A DNA stretch of 64,000 bases from Siphonodentalium dalli. Taxonomy: Eukaryota; Mollusca; Scaphopoda; Gadilida; Siphonodentaliidae. The translations under genes were made by a program, and so were the position numbers. The stretch lies in the NCBI GenBank assembly GCA_032622095.1, contig CP136064.1:217944205-218008204 (forward strand), in the 5' to 3' direction. The notes under the pieces are model-generated. The model saw only the letters and a list, made by a program, of their open reading frames with translations. It searched no databases and had not been told where the DNA came from. Below, piece by piece: positions 47,701 to 59,700 of the stretch (the first letter of the stretch is position 1; every line of letters starts with the position of its first letter).

Positions 47701-50700
47701 AACAAAATACAAAGAAAGCATGCAGAACGTGCGTATAACATGTGGCATGAGCTCTGCTCGTGAGGTAGCACTGGTTACTGCTGGAGTACACTTGATGCTG
47801 AGTGTGACAATGTGTCTTTTGCCAAACACGGTAGTTTCTTAAATTGCTATTGTATAAAAAGTTGTTGCAGCCACTGTATATTGTGGTGCTAACATGCTTT
47901 TAGTTCATTAACTTGAGATCAAAGAAAGACAATCTGTTTTAATTTGGTTTCTATTATAAGGAAGCTTCAATGTTCCTGTTTGTTGTCTCAAGTGCAAGGA
48001 AATGGCTACTTTTCATTGATAAACATCCAAATTTTCTCCGGACAGGGCGCCGGGTATGTGCTTCCCAAATACGGCCACATTCCCCCAACCCCTAGCGGAA
48101 ACCCTGTGTATCACACGGAGGAACCGATCCCGGGAAAACAAGGATATCCCGGGAAAACAAGGATGGCCAACGCGGCAACAAGTAAAATTTGTGTTTTCCG
48201 TGGCGGTGAAATTGAGTTTTCACCGCCAAAGTCCGTTTGTTAGGACAATGGAACGGTACGTATCACCTATCATTGATTTATCCCAGTGAACTGGTTATTG
48301 TGAAGGGTGCTGGCAGTGGTTAAATGTCTGAGCAAACGATACACGCTGCTGTAGTGGTGCCACCAACTGGATACCCTTGGCCAAAATACCGGCATTGTTG
48401 ACAAAACATCCATCATTTTTTTCAAAAATATACACTTATCGGTGGGTGCGATTGAGCCGATTCGAAGCCAAACATCTCCCAAGCATTTCCACAAAATTTC
48501 AGTGCAAATGTCCCACAAATAAGCATTTTATTGAGCATAATGTGAAGGTGGTGCAACGATTATTTGACAATGCGGGTGACGAGGAAGTGCCAACGCGGAA
48601 CACAAGATACGAATGTATTCAAATATGATGTTCGAAAATAGGTCTGTGCAGCTATGTAGTACATTTATCACTATTGTTGTTGATATATATGCCGTAAGAT
48701 GCAAATCAAGTATCATAGGATTATTCAGCTATGGAAATGTAGTAGTTATATAGCTATGTGGTGTATACAACACGTGTACGCTTTGTCAATAACCCATATA
48801 TATATGCGACCAAGTTAAATATGTTAACTACTTTTATATTTACAGAACGAGATAGAATAGTGCCGATATGTCCGATATGGATGGAGTCGCTCCACTTCAA
48901 GACATAGACGGGATAGATGTCGAGGGAATATTCCTTGATCAAACCATTCAGTTTGAGGATGAAGTTGTTATGACATCAACACCAAAGTCGTCAAAAAAGT
49001 CAACCTCTGAGTCTGAGCCTGAGCTTGAGAGTGCGTTAACATGCGCATATGTGAGAAATCATTCAAATCGGCGATTCGATTAAATCGACACACGAAAAAG
49101 CATTCGGCGAAAATGATGGCATGTGAGCATATCCATATCGGACATATCGGCACTATTCGATCTCGTTCTGTAAATATCACTGGGGGAAAACTGTTTCACC
49201 ATAATCGATTCTATCGCCCTTCCGGTTCCGTCTCTATCGAATTAAGTTCCGACTCTTTCGCGATTTCTAAAACATATTTTCAAAGTTTTGACCGTTGTTT
49301 ATAGACTGAATGTCAAAACAGAATGTATTCTCCAATAACAATCGACATATTATGTCTTTATACGTGTTTATTGATGACAGTAATGCAAAATCGGCTGCAT
49401 GTTGTGCACAGTTAGAGACGTAGTGCATTTGGGTGCATTTCCCATGAAAATTAAGCAGCATGCTCAGATTATCGGCCTTGTCTACTTTAAATTGGACTGA
49501 AACTTGTCAAGTTTTATGGTTGAACATTAGATAAATATAATACAATACCTCCCGACGGTTCCTCGCCGTACACGTCCTTCAAATTAGTGCCTCAAAAAGC
49601 AACAAAAGGTTCCGATTCTATTGTGATGTTTATGTTCACGATCGGTTCTTTCGTTCCTGTTTACAGTACATTCATATTCGATCAGATTATTTGATTGTAC
49701 ATCTATAGTTGCCCAATGACAATACATGGTCATATATGGTTTAAAATGTAGCCATATAGCAATAGATGAGTTTTAGTGGTCCCAAACGATCATAGGTCAG
49801 ATATTAAAGATGATCAATCGATAATCTTTAATATCCAACCTATGATGCTTTGGGACTACTGAAAAACTCATATTGGTGTTGTTGTGACTATAGTTTAAAC
49901 CATATATGGTAATATGGCAACTAGAAACACAAATTAACTATCTGGTCGAATATAATATTGCATTAAACGGGGGGCGAAAGAACCGATCGTGAACATAAAA
50001 ATCACATTAGAATCGGAACATTGTGTTGCTTCTTTTGATGGATTAATTTGAGGGTCTTTTACTGTGAGGAGCCATCGAGAGCTGTGCTGTAATCGTGTCC
50101 TGGTGTTCGATCATACAAGACATATTTCAGTCTAATTAAAAGGTAAAAAGGCCGATAAAAGGAGCATCAAAATGCTGCTTAATTTACAAAGGAAATGCAC
50201 ACAAACACATTATTCTTCTAAGTGTGCAAAAAATAGCCGACTTCGCATTATTATCACCAATAATTACGCACAAAGACACAATCTAGCGATAGTTTTTGTA
50301 AAATACGTTCTGTTTTAACATTTAGTGTATAAATGGAGGTCAAAACTTTGAAAACATTTGTTTCAAGTCGCGAAAGAGACGGGACTTAATTCGATAGAGA
50401 CGGAACCCGATAGGCGATAGAATCGATTCTTGTGAAACAGTTTCCCCCCAGTGAATATAAAAGTAGTTAACATATTTAACTTGGTCGCATATATAGGGGT
50501 TATTGACAAAGCGTACACGTGTTGTATACACCACATAGCTATATAACTACTACATTTCCATAGCTGAATAATTCTATGAACAACAATAGTGATATATGTA
50601 CCACATAGCTGCCCAGACCTATTTTCGAACATCATATTTGAATACATTCGTATCTTGTGTTCCGCGTTGGCACTTCCTCGTCACCCGCGTTGTCAAATAA

Positions 50701-53700
50701 TCGTTGCACCACCTTAACGTTATGCTCAATAAAATGCTTATTTGTGGGACATTTGCACTGAAATTTTGTGGAAATTCTTGGGAGATGTTTGGCTTCGAAT
50801 CGGCTCAATCGCACCCACCGATAAGTGTATATTTTTGAAAAAAATGATGGATGTTTTGTCAACAATGCCGGTATTTTGGCCAAGGGTATCCAGTTGGTGG
50901 CACCACTACAGCAGCGTGTATCGTTTGCTCAGAGATTTAACCACTGCCAGCACCCTTCACAATAACCAGTTCACTGGGATAAATCAATGATAGGTGATAC
51001 GTACTGTTCCATTGTCCTAACAAACGGACTTTGGCGGCGAAAACTCAATTTCACCGCCACAGAAAACACAAATTTTACTTGTTGCCGCGTTGGCCATCCT
51101 TGTTTTCCCGGGATATCCTTGTTTTCCCGGGATCGGTTCCTCCGTGTGTGTATGGTGTAGATAAAATTATTTTCATTTCAAACATTTCACCAATAGATGT
51201 GGGCCACAGGATGTGCAGAGATGGATTCAAATTTTAAATCCAAGAGGACTGCTGGCAGCCATGTTTTATAACGAATTTCGGAAATAATCGATGGCTCCAA
51301 TCTAGAGGTCAAGATCCATATGAAGTTTGACGATGATCGGATGATGGATGTGGCCTGTAGAGTGTGCCAAAGGATTTAGTCAGGCAAAGAGTAAAATCCA
51401 AGATGGCAACTGGCAGCCATGTTATTTAACGAATTTCGGAAATAATTTATGGCTCCCATCTAGAAGCCACTTTGAAGATCCATATAAAGTTTGGTAATGA
51501 TCGGATGAGAGATGTGACCTGTAGGGTGTGCCAAACGATTTAGTCAGTCAAAGAGTAAAATCAAAAATGGTTGCTGGCTTCCATGTTTTTCAATGAAATT
51601 CAGAAATATTTGGTGGCTCCCTTCTGGTAGTCACACAAAAGATCCATATGAAGTTTTGTGAGGATCGGAAGTGGGATGTAAATCCAAATGGCTGCCGGCA
51701 TCCATGTTTTTCATCGAAAATCGCTAAAATTCGACAGATCCCATCTAAAGGGGATCCTAAACATGCCTGTAAATTTTTAAAACATTTCTCCAATAAATGC
51801 AGGCTGCAGGGTGAGCAGGGTTTGAGATCCAATATGGCTGCTGGCGGCCATGGTTTTTAATGAATTTAGGAAAAAATCAATGGCTCCCATCTAGAGGTCA
51901 CCCCGAAGTTCCATATGAAGTTTGGTGTTGATCAGATGAGGGCGAGCCAAAGGAAATTGTTGATGGACGGACGCACGGATGCCAACCCAGGGCAATAGAT
52001 CAAACTTTACAAAGAAAAGTTGAGCTAAAAACTAAAGCTAAAGGTTAGAGACTTGATTGGTGACGTAGGTTCCTGGCTTATTACTGGCAAAAATTAGAAT
52101 ACACGTAGAATGTAAATTAAAGATGTATGTGTGAACCTACCCTCCGCACTCTGTAGTATATTGCTAGCTACAGATTTCAGCGTATCTCCACATATCACAT
52201 CTGGGTGCTCTGCTAACTTATATATAACATTTATCGCCTCAATGGCAAATGGTATCCAGTTATCAATCTCCTTGCTTAGTTCTGAAATGATTCGTGCATA
52301 CAGAAAATTATTCAATATATATAAAACGGAAACTCATCTACAGAGGTATAGTCCAAAAAGATAAAGTATAGCTGAGATAGATTTATAGACAAAAGGCAAC
52401 AGCGAAACAAAACAAAGGGGTTATGAAACTAAAAATTGCACTTTTCATGGGACAATATGATCTTTTGTGAATGTTTTAAAAATCTGCACTGAACCAACGG
52501 AATGGCGGAATGGCAATGCATCAACAACTATTTAGATTGCATGAATCATTGAATCAGATTCGTTTAAAAAAAAAAATTCCAACAAAATAAACACTGAAAT
52601 TACAATAATACTAATTATCTATTGACTGGTGTGCTATCTTCAATTTTATTGGTTGATAGCTACACAAGATAAACTGATATTGTGTGGTCAACATCGAACC
52701 CCATGATATTTCTGGGAATTTTGTGGAAATTCTTGGGAGATGTTTGGCTTCGAATCGGCTCAATCGCACCCACCGATAAGTGTATATTTTTGAAAAAAAT
52801 GATGGATGTTTTGTCAACAATGCCGGTATTTTGGCCAAGGGTATCCAGTTGGTGGCACCACTACAGCAGCGTGTATCGTTTGCTCAGAGATTTAACCACT
52901 GCCAGCACCCTTCACAATAACCAGTTCACTGGGATAAATCAATGATAGGTGATACGTACTGTTCCATTGTCCTAACAAACGGACTTTGGCGGCGAAAACT
53001 CAATTTCACCGCCACAGAAAACACAAATTTTACTTGTTGCCGCGTTGGCCATCCTTGTTTTCCCGGGATATCCTTGTTTTCCCGGGATCGGTTCCTCCGT
53101 GTGTGTATGGTGTAGATAAAATTATTTTCATTTCAAACATTTCACCAATAGATGTGGGCCACAGGATGTGCAGAGATGGATTCAAATTTTAAATCCAAGA
53201 GGACTGCTGGCAGCCATGTTTTATAACGAATTTCGGAAATAATCGATGGCTCCAATCTAGAGGTCAAGATCCATATGAAGTTTGACGATGATCGGATGAT
53301 GGATGTGGCCTGTAGAGTGTGCCAAAGGATTTAGTCAGGCAAAGAGTAAAATCCAAGATGGCAACTGGCAGCCATGTTATTTAACGAATTTCGGAAATAA
53401 TTTATGGCTCCCATCTAGAAGCCACTTTGAAGATCCATATAAAGTTTGGTAATGATCGGATGAGAGATGTGACCTGTAGGGTGTGCCAAACGATTTAGTC
53501 AGTCAAAGAGTAAAATCAAAAATGGTTGCTGGCTTCCATGTTTTTCAATGAAATTCAGAAATATTTGGTGGCTCCCTTCTGGTAGTCACACAAAAGATCC
53601 ATATGAAGTTTTGTGAGGATCGGAAGTGGGATGTAAATCCAAATGGCTGCCGGCATCCATGTTTTTCATCGAAAATCGCTAAAATTCGACAGATCCCATC

Positions 53701-56700
53701 TAAAGGGGATCCTAAACATGCCTGTAAATTTTTAAAACATTTCTCCAATAAATGCAGGCTGCAGGGTGAGCAGGGTTTGAGATCCAATATGGCTGCTGGC
53801 GGCCATGGTTTTTAATGAATTTAGGAAAAAATCAATGGCTCCCATCTAGAGGTCACCCCGAAGTTCCATATGAAGTTTGGTGTTGATCAGATGAGGGCGA
53901 GCCAAAGGAAATTGTTGATGGACGGACGCACGGATGCCAACCCAGGGCAATAGATCAAACTTTACAAAGAAAAGTTGAGCTAAAAACTAAAGCTAAAGGT
54001 TAGAGACTTGATTGGTGACGTAGGTTCCTGGCTTATTACTGGCAAAAATTAGAATACACGTAGAATGTAAATTAAAGATGTATGTGTGAACCTACCCTCC
54101 GCACTCTGTAGTATATTGCTAGCTACAGATTTCAGCGTATCTCCACATATCACATCTGGGTGCTCTGCTAACTTATATATAACATTTATCGCCTCAATGG
54201 CAAATGGTATCCAGTTATCAATCTCCTTGCTTAGTTCTGAAATGATTCGTGCATACAGAAAATTATTCAATATATATAAAACGGAAACTCATCTACAGAG
54301 GTATAGTCCAAAAAGATAAAGTATAGCTGAGATAGATTTATAGACAAAAGGCAACAGCGAAACAAAACAAAGGGGTTATGAAACTAAAAATTGCACTTTT
54401 CATGGGACAATATGATCTTTTGTGAATGTTTTAAAAATCTGCACTGAACCAACGGAATGGCGGAATGGCAATGCATCAACAACTATTTAGATTGCATGAA
54501 TCATTGAATCAGATTCGTTTAAAAAAAAAAATTCCAACAAAATAAACACTGAAATTACAATAATACTAATTATCTATTGACTGGTGTGCTATCTTCAATT
54601 TTATTGGTTGATAGCTACACAAGATAAACTGATATTGTGTGGTCAACATCGAACCCCATGATATTTCTGGGAACCCCACAGAATTTTTTCTGTATAGTGT
54701 AGCTGCCTCAAAAATTTCTGTGAGGTTCCTAGAAATATCATGGGGTTCGATGTTGATCGCATAATATTTCAATACAAGTCAAGAGTGTGATTTATGTTAT
54801 TTTATGTTTATGTTATAAGTAATTTATGGTGAAATCTGTTATGGTAAAAATATCAAACAGTACATGGATTTGAGTTTATTCTTTATGTAGATCAAAATGA
54901 ACAAATACTGAAATATTAGGTTCAAATTTCCCTATTCATTTCTATAGGGGAGATGTTGATTTTAATCTACTGTTAAAGGATTGCTATCCTGATGAAACAT
55001 CAAAACTCTATCGGAAAGCCACCCCTATTGTGATCACAATGATCCAAGTCCCATAAAAATTGTGTAATAAATAAGCCGAGAAATAAATACCCCTACCGGT
55101 TGTCGGCTATCTCCGTCGCAAAACCTCATATGACGTCAAATGAGTCAACTAATTAAAAACACGGAATCAGAGTCAGAGTTAATTATGTCTACCTATATGG
55201 CGATGGAAAATGCGGAATCGACATCAGCGCGTGAGTGTAATGGAATTACGGCGGGGCATTGTGTACACGTGGTGAATTGTCAATGCGCGGTGAGTTATCT
55301 TCACTTGTGATTTGTCTTAAGTGCTGTTTGGAAAGTTATTGTTTTGGCCGATTGAGCGGGGTAGATAACACTATCGTGTCAAAATAAAGCTTATAAAAAC
55401 ACGAGCCGACATGTGAACTCTATTCACACGAGCCGACACGTGAACTCTATTCGGGTGCGTGCTCACGATGTTGTTTTAATTTTCCATATATATGCCCCGA
55501 GTGTCCCGTATTTACAATCATTCATTCGTGACAATGTCATATAAATGCAGTATTTTCGGCTGTGGCCGGTATTGTGACTCAATTAGGTATAATTCTGCAT
55601 TCATTTCCAAACGATGTTCGTTTACGTGACATTTGGCGGGATTTCTGTGGGGAAACCCGTTGCGCAAAATCAGAAACTACATACAGAATACATGTACCAA
55701 ATAAAGAGTGTTTAATTTGACAAGTCAGTCATGGTTACGAATACATACAATTGCAGTTAAAGTGGGGAGTATGTTGATGAATAATTTAGTAAAGTATTCA
55801 CGATGACAACTATTCTAAGTCGAGTCCCCATTTTCCTTCACCACTACTCAATAAAGAGCGTTCCATGTTAAGAGTATTCCTATTATGGTGCGAATAAAAA
55901 GAGTTTAATACACTGGAAGTTCGTGTACATGTATTTACGTGTATTGGTGTAATCAGTAAACAATCACGATGACAACTGTTCTAAGTCGAGTCCCCATGCT
56001 CCTTTACCATGACGCAATAAAGAGCGTTCACGGTTAAGCCTATTCCGATATAGTGCGAATAAAGAGCGCTTGTATATGTGATTACATATTAAACCGGATT
56101 ATTATCCCTCATTCAAAAAGTGTTATATATAATTGGATGTTTAAACGAACCACGGCGAATGTTTATATATTTAAAAATCCTATTGTTATGCGTAATTGAC
56201 ATAAAGAGGTCGATTTATGACCTGGATATCCAATATCGTCGCTAGAGTACTAATTTTATAGGCCACTAACCATGCATAGACGCAGCAAATTTTCATCAGT
56301 GACAGTCGGCAAGATTGTTTGGGGGGGGAAGCAATATTCAGAAATATATATAAACACCCTATTGCCCTAATATATACATGATTCATAACTATGTACATGA
56401 ACTTATCATAGCATATTGCTAATGAATGGCTTGATTATAATTGATTAAATCCGACAGCAATAAAACAAATTATTTTTGTTTTACCGCGTTACGATAAATT
56501 AAAACGAAACGCTCTTTATTGACACACGACTAAGGGCATCTGGAAATTGGAATGTTTACGAGATAATAATTGTCTAATAACTGTGCAAGTCTTCGCATAT
56601 ATATGCAATCTTTATAATGAATATATAATATAACTTGGACTATTCCGGTAACGAAAAAATATATATAAACACGAGCACGTGATTATATAGATAACTGCGC

Positions 56701-59700
56701 GCAAAACCGAATATACGTAATATACGGGCATGGCTTTATAATAACAACACATCGCGATACATATAATAATAACACGATAAAGACGTTTAATTACGAGAAC
56801 GGCGATGTATTTCGGCGAAGGTTTGCATTCACAGTGTTCTGCCATAACACGACAAACTTCAAAGGCCGCGATCGAATTCATGCAAACTTTATATACCACC
56901 GTTGCATATCTATGCGTTGTCAATGAGTTACCACGTGATCGATCATGTGCTATGCTTCTGTTTATATGTGACAATCATGTGATCGGGTCGATGATCACGT
57001 GACTTCGTCTACAACAGAAAATCTTCGGCTGAGTTCGGATTTTTTTATATAAAAATAACGATTGGCGGCCGAATATTAGATTATATGCGCCCAATGGACA
57101 TTTTATATATATATTATCGGTATATTGAAAGAACCGCATTCCTTTCCTTTAAGGTCAATAGATAAAATCGTCACCCAGTGTCTGTTAAATAACTTCAATT
57201 AGTAAAGGTTTTTACCTACCCTCAGCCAGCCGTATCCCATTCAGCCTTTGGCCTCATGGGATATGGCTGGCTTCGGGTAGGCAAAAACCTGTACTACATG
57301 AACAGACACGGTGTAACTAATAATATGACATATCACATATCGTAAGTCCACCACAGCAACAATCTTCAAAATTATAATCACCCTGGATTGAATTAAAATC
57401 GTAAACTTAGTTTAACCCTTTCGATACTAAATAGAAATGTTCAGATAATAATAAGTTCAACAAACATAGGTCGTTTGTTGAACTTATTATCTTAACATTT
57501 CCTACCAATGAATATGAATCCTTCAGCACTTGGAATATCTGTTTTTCTGTCTGTTGTCTGCTTTTATTACCTGAACACCCTCCGAATGAATAATAAACCT
57601 TTCCAATGTATACTTTTATAACTGAATGGGAGAATCCATTCAGAACAGAAAGTGTTAAATACTAACGGGATGTCAAAAGTGTAGTTAATTTAGTGAATAG
57701 CTCGTGTTCTTGGACAAGTCTGAACGGCTTCTCAGCTAACTCTCCCTTCATCTACAAATGATATCGAAATGAGGAAGCCATTAGTATTGAACCTTATTGC
57801 AATATCTAGTAAGGACAATAAATAAATGTTTTCATGGGCCTCAAATATAGGAAGTAGAGTTATACACCACTAGTAATTTTGTCGAGAAGAGGAGGTCCTA
57901 TCCGCTCACATTCAATTCTGTTATGGAGAATAGTTTGTTTTGACAACAGTTGTTAAAATTAACCCATCCTGAGTACAACTAATATCCCAGAAATCATAGG
58001 TGTATATTTCAATTTGGCAACGAGAAATTAAAGTTTTGGGAGGAGTGTATGTTGACACTGTTGATAACATTTCAATTTATGGAAGGAACGTTTCCAATAG
58101 AAGTCTTAATTAACTTTTTCTATTTCTTCTGATATCAGGTATACGATTATGCAACCGTTCTATTGAATTTTTCATACTATCCAGTGGTATTATCATTAAA
58201 TAACATGACATCACTAAGCCGAGGTTAAACAAATTTGCTGGAGTTTCTATCAGGCAATGAATTCTTTCTGACCAAATTTAACCCTTTGAGTGCCAGGTCC
58301 AATTTTTGTATCGACCCATATACCCTGTGCCAATGCATTCTCTTATTGGCCTAACCCAAATAAAAAAATAAAAAAATAAAAATAAAAATTCATTTTTTTA
58401 TTTTTTTTAGGGCACTCTACAGACCATAAATTAGGGCCGATGAGATCGGCCCCTGGCACTAAAAGGGTTAAAAGTACGATCATATATCTACTATATATGT
58501 ACAATCCATATCTTACCTTAGCTTTATCTCCTAACTTCATGAGAGCTACACACGTTTGTCTTGCTAACCAGAGATCCTCCTCGGCTCTGGGTCCCAGCCC
58601 TTCTTTAATAAGGACATCTATATTACTCTTAATTATCGACATCTCAGCCCTATTAAACAAAGAAACAGTCAATACAATTAATATTTGAATCACATAAGTT
58701 ATGTGTTTTATATATGTAAAATGAATATGAGGGAAAATATCTGGATCGTCTTAACAACAAACATAACTAAGTTTAGGAGCTGAAGCTTGTCTTAAGTGTG
58801 ATGCTTGAACTAACGTCAAATGATCTCAGGGATATCAAAATACTAGACCATGTTTCCTTCACCATCGTCAACCAGGAACATTGGTTGAAAAATTGATGCT
58901 GACAATGACCAAGCTACAACACAAAGCTCTCCAGTAGCAGATTTTGATGGAACACACATACTTCTTTTACATTGTAGTCAGGTTTTTCTAAGTTTACTGC
59001 AGCCTCAACATAATATATCACCAATGGGACTAAGGATACCCCTCGTGTTTTTAAAATACTAAGATGTTTCACATGTCAGTAAACATTTAGTTAAAATAAT
59101 AAAATAACAGTTCCCATTGCAGGTGCACAAACCTAACCGTAATCTTAAACCTATTGACCGAAAAATGTAGGAATAAACGCTCGGACAAAATTATGCATTT
59201 TGCAAAAATGTTCCAAGTCGAAAAAGGGGAATAACTCCACAAAAAAAATCGAACAGACATCATAATCGCAGGTGCACAGGTTCTCATGGTACTAATTATC
59301 AGTGCCAAGATTAAAAAACATTGACCTAAAAATGTAGAAATAATAGCTCGGACAAAATTAGGCATGTTGCAAAAAAATTTCGAAGTCGAAAAAGGGGGAT
59401 AACTCCACCAAAAAATACCAGACAGATGTCATATTCGCAGGTGCACAGGTTCCCATGGTACTAAATATATGTGCCAAGTTAAAAAAAAATTGACCTAAAA
59501 ATGTAGGAATAAAAGCTAGGACAAAATTATACATGTTGCAAAAAAATTCTAAGTCGAAAAAGGGGGAATAACTCCACCAAAAAAAGTCGGACAGACGTCA
59601 TAATCGCAGGTGCACAGGTTCCCATGGTGGTTGATGCCTGTGCCAAGTTTCACGGAAATTGATCAAAAAACGACTGAGAAAAACTCCGGACAAATGTGTG

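Larger units (their letters stand above)
48112..51152. mobile_element. 3-kb giant palindrome with arms of about 1.35 kb
   Basis: Sequence from CACACGGAGGAACCGATCCC (left end) to its inverse (right end near 51152) is an imperfect inverted repeat with its centre near 49818 (TTAAAGATGATCAATCG / CGATAATCTTTAA). The arms differ by substitutions and short indels, so they are not a simple assembly fold-back. The left arm carries an extra 342-bp TIR element at 48836-49177. Each arm carries the same 83-residue frame. The end of the right arm was copied again by the 1955-bp duplication. Confidence 0.85.

Noticed and set aside
48270-48518. Minus-strand frame opposite the 83-residue frame as the real gene
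   Set aside because: Both strands are open here; I could not choose with confidence and reported only the strand with the more protein-like composition.
56612-56974. Minus-strand open frame of 120 codons
   Set aside because: No domain, no splice support, AT-rich hydrophobic composition; likely chance.
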